From: Rhea pennata | Lineage: Eukaryota; Chordata; Aves; Rheiformes; Rheidae | DNA: 64,000 nt | NCBI RefSeq assembly: GCF_028389875.1 | Contig: NC_084667.1 | Span: 62,412,570 to 62,476,569, forward strand | Direction: 5' to 3' | Shown here: positions 52,658-64,000 of the stretch, in pieces | How the letters are laid out: every line of letters begins with the position of its first letter | Position numbering within the stretch: position 1 is the stretch's first letter | The notes under the pieces: model-generated | Told to the model about the DNA's origin: nothing | Databases searched by the model: none | Seen by the model: the letters and a program-made list of their open reading frames with translations, nothing else | Position numbers and translations under genes: made by a program

Positions 52658-53881
52658 GGACAGAATTATCCCTTGTATTCCTGGGATTGTTCCTTGCATC
52701 TAGCAGTGTTTCATCTGAAAAACTATGAGTTCACAGAAATGTGTAAACATGGGGAAACCCAAGCCATGGGACATCTGCTAGGTGCAGAGGAGACATCACT
52801 ATGAAGATCTGGCCAGAACCGAGTGTGTCATGGCACTGTGCCCCATTTTTGGAAATCTGGATGTTGTGATGGTAGGATATTAGAAAAAAAAAATGCTGTG
52901 TTCCATTTACAGAAGTTGCTTGCTTGAAGTCATATATATGGGCCATCCACAAATGTAGTGTCTCTCTTTTTCTGTAGACATTTAAGGTCTGATTCTGCTG
53001 CCATGCCAGTTAAAGAGAAACCTTCCATGGAATTAATTCAATCACATGTTTGGTCATCCCTCCTGTATTTCACTAACTATATTTGATAATTCCCACTATA
53101 GAGAATTTAGTCGTTGTGGCCAGTTAAGTCCATTACTACGCTGGGATGATTGCCAGCCAAAATTATTATTATAATAGAGTTAATTTGCAATTGCTAATCT
53201 TACGCTGTTAAGCAAGGGGATGCAATTGTATCTGCCTCACACAGAATAAACACGTTTCAGAATATAATGATCTTCATTTTCTCTAAGGTGCAAAGTTTTG
53301 TTTTGTTTGTTTTCCTAATTGATAACCTGTAGTTTGAAAGGCTGTTATCTATGCTTCTATTGTAGCATATATTTTAAAACAATCATTCTTTTTTGTTTTA
53401 TTGTTCACAGCTTTATTCATGAAGGACCTAATTGCTTAATGGTTATTGCTTTGGACTATAATGGATCAGTTACAGATGCTAGAACTATTGGAAAAAATAC
53501 TCTAATTCTTAAAATTAGAATTTTCCCTTTGAGTGGTAGGTTTGTTTTTTTTAATATTGATACTTATTGAGCATAATTCAGTCTTTGGTAATTTTTGTCA
53601 GTTTTGAAGAAATAAAAGCTGCTAAAATCTTTAAGGCAGTGGTACAGGCACACAGAGAACCAGTTGAGCATGCTGGCTGATGTCATACCAATGCTAACTA
53701 GCACTGCATTGCACTTGCCTTGCAGCAGCAGTTGTCATTTTTTTGCGGTGCCTTGGCCTTATGACAGTACTGGTATTGTGTCTAGACCTCACACTGACTA
53801 ACCTCACCAACACACAGCTGAAAAATACAGAATTCTTCTGGTCCAACTTCATTCTTTTTCACTTACAATGTGCCCAGGCAC

Positions 53882-53919
53882 GCACACATACATACATACA
53901 TACACACATATATATATAT
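53882..53919 (+). repeat. CATA / TA microsatellite
   Basis: CATA copies grade into CACA and then TA repeats. It is a simple-sequence tract. Confidence 0.9.
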
Positions 53920-56900
53920 CTTCTTTTTTAAAAATGTCTGGTTGCTGTGACTTCTTTCTTGTCAATGTGAGTAAATGTTTATTTCAAAACTTGCATTTAT
54001 AACACTTCAGTAGATAAGTAAGCAATAAATTATCAGTAATACAGCAGTTCTGAAGTATGTATCTGGGCTGAAAGCCTACTGCTTCTCTCTCTCCTGAACT
54101 TGGACTCTTTGGAGCCTAGTCTTGTAAGGTGCTAATTGTTCTTAGTGTTGACCAATATCAATTGGAGTTGGAAGATCAGAGCCTGAAGCAAAGATGAAAA
54201 GGGTGCCTTCCAACAACGAAAGTGTACTGTGCATGAAATCTGACATATAAATGTGTGCATTTAAGAAGTTATCAGAAAAAATGTCAACATGTAGCAGATT
54301 TGAGCTGCTTTGTAATGTATGTCATGTTGCATTCAGAAAGCTTAATAACGAGGTTGTCAAGAAAAAGCTATGAATGAAGCTAATGGTTCAAGCTAAGCTA
54401 TCCTCAAGAAATCCTGTTAAGAACTGGGAATACTATTAGGTGGAAGGAGATCAGGAACTCCTGAGAGGGGACAAGTGTTCCAGATGGACAGACTGCCCTT
54501 AAAGTATCTGAAGAGCGTGGGAATTTAAAAGCATGCCAGTGGTCATGGCTTACAGAAACCTCTGATGCCTCCTGGGTGCCCTTTCAGCAGTCTCTGACTC
54601 ACACTCAGGTGTGAGGCTTCTGCTGTTAGTTTCTTTTTGATCGTTCTGCTTCAGAGATGTCTAAGGGGGTTCCTATGACTCACAAAATCTGCCTCGCCCA
54701 AACAAAAAAATCAGCACACCTGTACAGCCATTGCATGGGTGGGCAAAAGACAATCTGCAATCTGTTTGCCCTACCTGAACTGTGCCTGGAGAACCCGTTC
54801 AGCCTTTTAGGGACAGGTACTGAGGAGGTATTGCTGGAGGAGCTGAGGACAAGCAGACGGAATGTAGCCTAATTTCTTATCTTGAACAGGATCAAATATG
54901 GAATCTTAAACTGGATCCCTGTGCAGGTCATGAGAAATTGCTAGCGTTGTCACCAAAAGTAGCATTACTAAATGAAGGAGTCCTGCAGGAAAGAGTTCTC
55001 GGGCACAGCTCTCTTACTTCTGTATGCAAAAAGTTAGCATCTATTCTCAAAAGGCAGAAGCTGGTAGCTCTGAGTTGACCTCTAGAAAACGGTGTCCTTA
55101 CCCCAGAATTTGACTTTGCAATCAAAACAGCCTTTTATCATAATACGTAATTAGAGTATATGATTTGCTCAACATCTGATTTTCGTTTGTTAAGCACTGA
55201 TTCAACACCGAGTGGCAATTAATTAAAGTACCTTCAATAAATCCAGGAGCTTGATAAACATCAGTCATTACAAACTTGGCTCGTTTATACATTTTAGTGC
55301 TATGTTATTTGAAGGTAGAATTGCAAAAAAAAAAAAAATGCTGCAAAGAAGTTTGCCTACCAACAGAGATGAGAATTGAAAACTGAAAAGGTCCAATGAG
55401 ATGGGACTTTTAAAGATGTTCGAAATAAAGCCCTCTCAACAAATCATGTTGCTTTCTAATACTTCAGCTGAAGGTGTCTGCTGATGGCAGTATTTTTACT
55501 GATCCCTGGTATGTACTGCTTTATCCACATGCACACAAACTGCTTTGCTATAAAAACTGGCCTGGGTAGCCCAAATTACGCTTCCACATAAGCAAGCTTT
55601 GTGTACTAGAGTGGATATACTATTGAAGAAAAACTTAACTGTTTCAGGCAGAAAACTCCGAAGAAGCCCTATGCACTAAAAATTTCCATTGATTGTTTAG
55701 ATAGGCAGGTAGCATTCAACTGCTTGATTAGATACTGCTTACCTGAATTGCTCCAGTTAAAACTGCATCTAGCATCGATTACAGAATTATCCAGCCTTAC
55801 CAACCCTATTTGTGAAAGTATACCTAAAAAAAAAAAAAAAAAAATTCAGCTACATCTAGGTATGCTCATTTCTTTCTCTTACTTTTAAGTGTTATATATT
55901 AAATGACTAAAAATATTAAATCTTTCATTTCCCCTACCTTTTTTTAATTTAACTCTATGGTGCAAAGGTGGGGAGGAAGACATACTTCTCACTGATGTGC
56001 TTTTGACAAAGTGCAACCCAAGCACAAGTTAAAAACAATTTAGAAACATTTCTGTTGCATTATGGTAGTGCCTAGAAGTTCCTACCCATACTCGAAGTAT
56101 TATGTTGTGACATTGTGCAAACAATACTGTGAAAAGTCAATTCTTGCTCCAAGAGAACTTCACGTTCGAGTATGTGACCTTAGTGCTTGAGTACAGAACA
56201 CTGAAACTGCTTCAGTTTAAGGTGGGGATCATAGAGCTTTCTTTCTAAAAATGAATTTTGTTTTAATTTCTGTCTGTAAAATAACTGCCAAGAGTTACAA
56301 GTGATCTACAGAGCAACTCTTACGCAATTATTATGGGGAACTTCACAGGTCCATTTCTAACGAATACACATTGTGACTCAGCAGCATTGGAGTGGTATCA
56401 GGAGAATTGTACGTTGTATTAATATAGTTGAATTCATCTGAGAGTACTGAATACTGTATTTGCAGCTGTAGAACTATGTTATTCCAGTTGATCTTGGAGT
56501 GTTTTTTTTCTACGTGAATGATGAGCAGAAGGTTATTTGCTAAATTTGTGGCAATACTAACCATCCAGAAAGCTCAGATGAAAGACTTACTAAAAATGTT
56601 TCTGAGCATTATACTGACATGCACAAAGCAACCTGAATAATTATAAGGCGTTCAGTTCAATATTGGCTTAAATGAAATCATACACATCTTGTTTTGTAAT
56701 CTTCAGAACAGCTCACCAGTCTGAGTGCTGATTAGCTTGTCGGGCTATAGACTTCAGAGGGACCAGGCTTCCCAGCAAGGATGGAAGGTATTTACTGAGG
56801 AAACACTGAGCATGTAATCCGGGTCTGCGTGCTTTGCTGTCTTCATAGCGCTTAGACATTTTTCCATCCAAAATGCACAGTGCAGGGAAAAGAAAAAAAT

Positions 56901-57959
56901 CCCATAAAATAATTATGAAGTCAAAAAAAAAGGAGGGGGGGTCACTTTGGCATGACAATTAATGAATTAGTCTTTTGTGTTTGTAAAGATGATACCCGCT
57001 TGGTTTCTGTGAGCCGCCTGCCTGTGGCTCCTTACAAACAGAAATAGCTCTGTGACTATCCAGTGCTAATGAACTATTCAGAAAGTAGACTTTAAGCTGC
57101 AATCTGGGTAAATCATCAATATAGCTGTAAAATACAAGTAAAATTAATTGTCTTACGGTATTGCAAAATGATCACAACGAGGAGTATTCTCATAAAAAAG
57201 ATCATGCTGCTGGTAGATACATGAGACACAGTTGCAGTAATGTAAAAACTGCAAGCAATAGCCATATTGGAGCATGTAGAATTAAAATTTGCAATGCTTG
57301 CAGCAGGTGACTGACATGTCACTAGTTTGAACTAGCTTTAGATTGACTTCCTGCTTGCTTCACTATCAGAGTTAAGAAACCATTAGGCTGAGGTACAAGT
57401 CATGTGGTTTTGATGTCCTGTGGTTATTATCCATGTGATTTGACCATGTTACTGGGTTTTGCTAAAGCTTTTTGTTAAAAAAGCATATAGTCAGCTGAAA
57501 TGTTTAGATTTTTAGATTTAAAAATGGCCACGGCAACAAAGCAGATGAAACTATTTAGTTTTTTTTTTTTTTTTTTTAATGCTTCCTGGAATAATGTATT
57601 TTTTGAAGAATAAGCCTTCATCTATGATATTGTTAATATCACAATTTACAACTTTTATCAAAAAAAAAATCCGATTTTAAAAATAAAGGAGTAAATGATA
57701 TTTTCGGTTAATCTGTCTAGAATTACGGACCAATACAGTAGTTTACAGTTGTAGGGATGAACTAACATTGCTGCTGAACAGTAAATTAAGATTAGAACAA
57801 GGAACTTTGAATGTTAACGCTATGCACAATATTAAATAAAAAATAAGCAACGGTTAAGAATACTATCCTCCTCATTATAATTTTTTATGTATGACCCTAT
57901 TAAACTGCAAGACAGAAAGAAAAAAAATACCGCTGGGGATATTTTTATTGGAAAAATAA

Positions 57960-58560
57960 GCGTCTGGAAAAGCGTCACAACAAACCGTGGGCGCTGCCGC
58001 AGGGCACCACGACGGACGTCTATCTCCGTCCCCGCCAGCGGCGCTCTCGGCGCCGCGTGGGAGCCGGAGCCGCCTCACGGCTGCGCGAGCCGGGACCCGG
58101 GCCCGCCCCCGTCCGGCCGCGGCGGCGCCATGTCGCTGCGCAGCGCCAACGGCTCCCGCCGCGCGGAGCTGCGCGCGCCTATCGCGCGCTGCCGAGGCGG
58201 GAACGGGGCCGGGAGGCTCCGCCCCTCGCGGCTGTCATGGCCACGGGGCGGGGCCAGGCGGTGTCGTCACTGCTACCCGAGGCTCTTCGCGCCCTGGGTG
58301 GGTGCTGATACAGCCGGGGCGCTTGAAGCGCGGGACCGCGCCCTGCCCCCCTCCCCCGCCTTGGCCGAGCCCCTTCCGATGCGTCACTTCCTCCTCACTA
58401 CCGAGAAGGCTAAGATGGCGGCGGGCGAGGCGGGCTGGGGCAGCCAATGGGGTGGCTGGGAAGGGCCCGGGGGCGGGGCCGGGGCGCTAGCAGGGGTGGT
58501 CGGCGCGCACGCGGCGGCGCTGGGTGCGTTGCGCTGCGGGGGCACGGGGGGCCCCGGGGG
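57960..58560 (+). promoter_or_regulatory. CpG-island promoter, probably of WDR89
   Basis: There is an abrupt change from AT-rich DNA to dense CpG. Sites seen are a GC box GGGGCGGGGCC (58245-58255), CRE/ETS-like GCGTCACTTCCTC (58381-58393), a YY1-type AAGATGGCGGC (58412-58422) and CCAAT (58444-58448). YY1 sites of this form usually sit just downstream of housekeeping transcription starts in the sense direction, which suggests plus-strand transcription starting near 58380-58410. In other vertebrates WDR89 follows SGPP1 in the same orientation and has non-coding 5' exons with one distal coding exon, which fits the absence of coding sequence here. The gene identity is inferred from synteny only. 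Divergent transcription is also possible. Confidence 0.55.
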
Positions 58561-59480
58561 ACTGCGGCGCCCCTGTGGGGTTTGGGGGGGTGGTGTGGGG
58601 GGCAGCAGTGCCCCTGTGGGGCTTGGGGGGTGGTGTGTGGGGCGGCAGGAGGTGCCCCTGTGGGGTTTGGGGAGGTGGTGTGGGGGGCAGGAGGTGCCTC
58701 TGTAGGGTTTGGGGGGTGGTGTGGGCGACAGCAGTGCCCCTGTGGGGTTTGGGGAGGTGGAGGGGGGCAGGAGGTGCCCCTGTGGGGTTTGGGGAGGGTT
58801 GTTGTGGAAGGGTGGGGGGTGCCCCTGTGGGGTTTTGGGAGGGTTGGTGTGGGGGGCAGTGGGTGCCCCTGTAGGGTGTTAGGGTGATGGAGGGCTGGGG
58901 GTGTCCCTGTGGGATTTGGAGGGTTGGTGTGGGGGGCAGTGGGTGCCCCTGTAGGGTGTTAGGGTGATGGAGGGCTGGGGGTGTCCCTGTGGGATTTGGA
59001 GGGTTGGTGTGGGGGGCAGTGGGTGCCCCTGTAGGGTGTTAGGGTGATGGAGGGCTGGGGGTGTCCCTGTGGGATTTGGAGGGTTGGTGTGGGGGGCAGT
59101 GGGTGCCCCTGTAGGGTGTTAGGGTGATGGAGGGCTGAGGGTGTCCCTGTGGGATTTGGAGGGTTGGTGTGGGGGGCAGGGGTGCCCCTGTAGGGTGTTA
59201 GGGTGATGGAGGGCTGGGGGTGTCCCTGTGGGATTTGGAGGGTTGGGGGGGGGGGCAGGGGATGCCCATGTGGGATTTGGGAGAGGTTGGTGGAGGGGCA
59301 GGGGAGCATCTGTAGGATTTGGGGAGGGGATGGTTGGGAGGGCAGAGGGTGCCTGTGTGAGGTTTGGGGAGGGTTGGTGTGGAAGGGGGGGTGGGCTTTC
59401 CCTGTGGGGTTTGGGGGGGTGGTGTGGGGGGAAGGGGTGCCATTGTGGGTCTATAGGGGCCTCTCTCTGGGGCAGGGCAG
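58557..59480 (+). repeat. G-rich minisatellite with 80-bp higher-order units
   Basis: Related units of about 40 bp built on TGCCCCTGTGGGGTTTGGGG and GGTGGTGTGGGGGGCAG run through the whole stretch. Within it GTAGGGTGTTAGGGTGATGG recurs at 58871, 58951, 59031, 59111 and 59190, giving units of 80, 80, 80 and 79 bp. The first three units appear identical and the fourth differs by one substitution and one deletion. The plus strand is strongly G-rich, with many GGG or longer runs. Long open frames across it are a by-product of composition. Confidence 0.93.
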
Positions 59481-62400
59481 GGGGTGCCCCCAGATGCGGC
59501 TGGTGTGGTGGGGTGAGGGGCCCCTTAGTGCCCTATGCAGCAGGGAGGAGAAAGGTGGCCTCTGAAATTTCCTTCCCCCACTGCTGCTTTTCTCTTCCTG
59601 TTGGGCTAAGCTGAAGCACTTCTTGCCTGCTGCTAATAATAATGAATAACTTGTAGTTGCTGCTAATATGTGAATAAAAATACTGTACTTGCACTGTGAA
59701 TTTATCCTGTTACTCAGTGAAACTTGAATGCTTAGGAACAGCAACTGCTCTCTCAAAACTTTCTGGAGAGGAGGAGCGCAAGGGCTGGTGGAGGGTTATG
59801 CTGGCCTGGTCGCCCTTGCTAGCTTTGATACTGTGGCTGGTGGAGGCTGGGCTAGGACTGAGCCTGCAGTTAGGGTTGCGCTGGTATCCTGCTAATTTGG
59901 GCAAGCTCATCTGATCAGAGATATGCCTGGCTGCTTGTGATATGGGCTGTCAAGGTTAAAGTTAGGGTTAAAGTTAGGGCCTGCATTGGCAAGCGAGGTA
60001 TGTTTATTAACTCCCTAATACAGGGAGGTACCAGCTGACCTCACCTAGGTTTGGAGAAGATGAGGATCTCTGGTTTAATGATAGTAAGTCTGACACAAAA
60101 AAGTCTGGAAGAGGTCAGAAGAAGAATTAAGTGTTTTATGTGTGCGTTCTTTCTTTTTTCTTTTTCCCCCGAGGAAAAGTGTAAAGAAAGTTTTTTCTGC
60201 TCTGGAACAGCAAAATAATACTTAGAGAAACTAGTTTAAAATCATTATGCTTATGTCCCTAAGGATGTTTTATACCACCGATGGGTATTTCAAAAGGTGT
60301 TGTGTTGGACAACGGTTTCCTACCGTTTCCTGCAGAATAGTGGGATTGCAGTCATTAATGCTATTTTATGCTATGGAATAGTATTGCTTATAACTGTTTA
60401 CTTCCAAATTCATTCTCCCTAGAAGTGTAATGTGTATCCAGAAATAAGCAGAAACATGAGGTCCTCTCTTAGTACTCTGGGTATTATCTGGGTGTGTGGA
60501 AACTTTATGTTCTAACAACACAGCAGTGTTAGTGTTTGTTATTTCCTAATATTTTAAAAGGATTTCCTGTTTTAGAGCTATCATCAGATTCTGTGATATT
60601 TGTGCATAAAGCAGCTCCAGTAAGATAGTTTTTGTTAAACAAAATACAGATGCCTGTAAATAATTTCAGTTTATCCCATGGATTGCCTTCTGTATCCCAG
60701 TCTTCTATAGTGCTTGTTTGAAGCTTTTTTTTTTCTTTTTTCTGTTTCTTTTTTTTTTCTTTTTTTTTTTTAAGACACCTATATGCATTTCCCTTAAATG
60801 CCTTTCTTATGGGGGCAGCCCTGTGGGGAAGGTGGGCCTGGGACTCTGCAGCAGCAGCAGCTCAGTGCATGCATAGGCAGTGAAGTGGAGCCTAGTCTGT
60901 TCCTCTGTGTTCTCAGAATTTTTGGAAGCAAATTTCTTGCTTGCTACCACATGGGAATTGTGCTGTAGTTGGGAGTGACAGAAGATACTCCGGTTGCTTT
61001 TAAGTACAAGGTGATTTTTTTTTTCACTGCATCTCAGAGTAGGATCCCTTGCTGGGCAGCCCTAAGGTCTGGACTCCGCGCTGACCATGAGAAAGGTCTT
61101 GTGTTAAAGAGAGTGCCGGGTAAGTAAGGACTGTCGTTATGTGTTGGCAGTGCCTCCAGGGAAATCTGGAGGTCAGGCCAAGTGTAGGAGGTGGGTGTGT
61201 TTTGTGCCTTGCAAGCAGTTTAGGTGCAAGATGGACAGTGGAGGAAGTGAGACAGATGGGAGGGAGCGTACTGCCTTTAGCTGCATGAGGTTGGGCAGTT
61301 CAGCTGCTTCTGTTGAAATAACGCCTCTTTACTCTTTGACCATCTGTCCCCTTCTTCCTTACCCTCCTTCCCCTTGTCTTGTTGCTGTGCTTCCTCATTT
61401 TCTTTTACCAAGGGGTCACATGAATCCTTGCTGGTGCGTTGTCCTCTCTTATTTCCTCTTGTCACCTCCTTGTCCTTCCCCTTTCCTGCCATTTGAACTA
61501 GTCCTACTCCCGGCTGCCGTTGAAGCTGGAGGAAAGGACAGCGGTGCTGCAGCACTGCGCGCACACAAACCTAGAGGAGCAGTTGCAGTTCAGCCCTGGC
61601 TGAAGCATGCCTTCTTAATTTGGGGTTTGGTGAAGTCAGCGTGTAGGGATGGGTCATACTCAGTGTGGTCTGTTAAGAACTTTACTGTCAAATTCTAAAT
61701 TAAATGCTCTAAACAAATACGGAGGTAACTTGGTGCACAGATGTGACTCACCACCAGAGTGTTGTATTAGCTTCTAAAACACCTGGAAGGGAGGAGGATA
61801 ACAAAGTTGAATATGGAATATTGTTGCTTGTTAGATGGAGTTCTGGTCTAGGAGTTAAGGCTGTCTGATACTGAAATCTTGCCTTCAGGTTGACTTTCAG
61901 TAGTTCTGATGAATTGTTTCCAATGACTCTTTGCTTTAGCTGATATTCTGATGGGAGTTTCAACTGAAAATATTTCAATGAGAACAAAGATAGCTCACTG
62001 GAGAGGGGAAAAAAAAGTAAGCCAATCTATGAAACTGAAAAATAGCTGCTCAAATTGCAAATGCTGACCATCTGAAGGCCCCAGGAACATAATCTGTCCC
62101 ACTTCCACGCCCTACAAGATAATCGAGTGTTCTCAACAATCAGAATATTTTATATGTATTGGAAAGAAGTAAATCTCACTCAGCTGTCTCTCACTTTTAA
62201 CAAGTTTATAGTAATATTTTCTTAAGCTCTTCAATCAAATACATTTTTATGCTGTTTCATCAATGTCAGGTGTTTAAGTCCAGAGAGACCATTGCCTTAC
62301 GTAGTCTGATAGTCTTTGTAAGTCTGTAACAAGACTGCACTGTTGTTTACACCCCTTACAATCTTGACACATTTCTTTCTTTTCATATTAATCTGAAGCC

Positions 62401-64000
62401 ACTTCTTGCAAGATGTTAATGTCCTCAGAGCTGTTTTTTGCTAATATTTTACCATTAAATTATTTGGATTATTGAAAATGTTTTGAGGTAAGCCGAATGT
62501 TTAGCTTCTGACCAAAAGTTGCAACAGATAGAAGAATTAAAGCGTTTCATTCCTTGTCTTCTGTTGTTTCTGTTCTTTGTCTTCTATTGTTTCATTCCTT
62601 GAGATTTTTTGTGAGATATGACTTTATTATGGCCTTCTCTGGAAGTTGCTATTTTTCACATTTTAATACTTTAGCTTTTCAGCTTTTCTGCTAAATGAAA
62701 ACTTCCTGAAAAATCAGAAGTAAACAGTTCTACAAATCTTTCTCTTAGGATATCAACTGGATTTTAATTGTGGAAAAAACACAGTGGTGCATTAACACAT
62801 CATAGTTCTTATGCTGGATTAAAGCAACTAGTTCAAAAGATTAGCTTGAAAGTAAAAACACCTTTTTGCTATATCTTGCTTGTATATAGCAGCAATCTAC
62901 TTTAAAACATTGAATGTCATTATTTCTTGTATTTTACTTTGCTTTTAGGTGAATGATTAATTAATGTACTGTTAATTTCCTTAGCTACTATTGCTGGTTT
63001 TTCATCAGCAAAATCATATTTTTCTTTCTGCTTTGGTTGACTGATACTTTTTCACTCACACCTCTTTCTGCAGTCAGCCAGAACTACTGTGGTCTTCCCT
63101 TTTTCTTTTTTTTTTTTTTCCTTACCCGTTTCTCAGCAAAACTTTGCTATCGTTTAGCCTCTCAATTAAAACAGTAATAATAATATAAAAAGTAAGTGTT
63201 GTGTAATTGGGAAGCAGTTAAATTGGCAAAACAACTCATCATTGAACTGAAATGGCAAATTGCTTGCTAGTTGGAGTTATGTCCTGGCAGTACTTTGAAT
63301 GGGAAATTTCAGATACTGATGATTTTTCAGTAATTTGAGGATCTGTTAGTAATAGGTGGGTACTTAAGTCTGTTGCTATGGGAACAACTGAGCTGGAATT
63401 AAGCACTATTATTCCCTTGTGGAATGATAAGGGACAAGCAGATGGCTGTGAAAGCATTAATTCTTGTTTAGAAACATGCAGCTCTTTTACTAGCAAACCT
63501 GCCCTGCTCAAGTTTTGTGGTTTGTGGAGGCTTTTTTGAGATGATTGAAATTGGTTTCAGTTTATCAGGTATCTGTCAAGGAAGTTCATGGATCAACTTT
63601 GAAAGGGGGAAAATGGATTTAAGGAAAATGAGCTTAGATGATTCAATGTGTAGGATAAATATTACTGTTATTTTCTGATGTGTATTGAATGTTTCTGCTT
63701 TAGGAATGTTTATAGGCCCCAAATGTGAATTATAACAGACTTAATGGGGCAGGCTTTTTCCATGGAAAATTTAGTTATGGCTGTTTCTGGACTTGACACT
63801 TGTTGGATGCTTGAAGAGCAAATACAAAAGCATAATGACCCTTCTTGTTTGTGTTGCATGGAGGTATTGGAGTTGGATCTTGGGTTATCATGAAATGTGA
63901 AAGTTCAAAAGAGATGAACTGAAGTCACAAAAATGAGACTTTAAGGCCCATTACTTCTAGTCTCTGTGACAGGTCAGAAAGAAAAAGCTGCAGTGTAGCT
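59481..64000. other. Probable intron or intergenic DNA after the second island
   Basis: No recognisable exon is seen, and no WDR89 WD-repeat coding sequence is present. Features are a perfect 12-bp duplication of GTTAAAGTTAGG (59955-59978), a long T-rich tract with C interruptions (about 60727-60773), and a C/T-rich stretch near 61340-61500. The 185-codon frame at 61141-61698 starts with GTG and has no family resemblance. If transcription starts at the 58.4-kb island, this would be the first intron. Confidence 0.5.

Larger units (their letters stand above)
50746..57959. other. Intergenic stretch between SGPP1 and the next CpG island
   Basis: No open frame longer than 83 codons is present and none is recognisable. 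It carries a 26-base T run (52632-52657), a CATA/TA microsatellite (53882-53919), a 19-base A run (55826-55844) and a 19-base T run (57559-57577). AATAAA-containing sites such as the one near 52305 might be distal poly(A) sites. Nothing else is identified. Confidence 0.6.

Noticed and set aside
58447-59614. Several frames of 116-146 codons across the G-rich minisatellite.
   Set aside because: They consist of GGV/GWC-type repeats produced by the tandem array in every frame. No start, domain or splice evidence supports them.
61141-61698. A 185-codon plus-strand frame.
   Set aside because: It begins with GTG rather than ATG, shows no family resemblance, and lies in a C/T-rich stretch where stop codons are infrequent by chance.

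Overview
The window looks like vertebrate nuclear DNA, most probably from a bird. It contains one recognisable protein-coding gene with vertebrate intron/exon structure, CpG-island promoters, and decayed CR1/L3-type LINE fragments. One of these has the avian-style CR1 3' end that closes in a TTCTATGA motif. There are no operons, CRISPR arrays or bacterial features. The many short open frames in the AT-rich parts look like chance.

Layout. Positions 1-9160 are non-coding DNA in which I recognise no gene; two adjacent perfect palindromes stand out at 5822-5864. A CpG-retaining patch at about 9170-10520 contains a very regular 69-bp GC-rich tandem array (about 9529-10225). Positions 10520-28250 are AT-rich intergenic DNA with long homopolymer runs. 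An old CR1/L3-like LINE on the minus strand fills about 28255-29230 and ends just before the SGPP1 CpG island.

SGPP1 (sphingosine-1-phosphate phosphatase 1) is complete on the plus strand. It has three coding exons at 30162-30782, 40506-40595 and 44439-44990, all joined in phase 0, and encodes 420 residues with all three signature motifs of the lipid phosphatase superfamily. Its promoter island covers about 29400-30900. Its 3' UTR probably runs several kilobases, with the best poly(A) signal at 50718. Intron 1 (9.7 kb) holds a candidate conserved non-coding block near 34.0-34.5 kb. Intron 2 (3.8 kb) holds a plus-strand LINE fossil.

Downstream, a second CpG island at about 57960-58560 looks like the promoter of the next gene. 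From vertebrate synteny this is probably WDR89, whose coding exon would lie beyond the window. A G-rich minisatellite (about 58557-59480) follows immediately, including identical 80-bp units. Positions 59480-64000 look like intron or intergenic DNA.

Functionally the window is centred on SGPP1, an ER membrane enzyme that dephosphorylates sphingosine-1-phosphate. The rest is regulatory, repetitive or unexplained. The most unusual structures are the two GC-rich tandem arrays, one isolated and one abutting a promoter.
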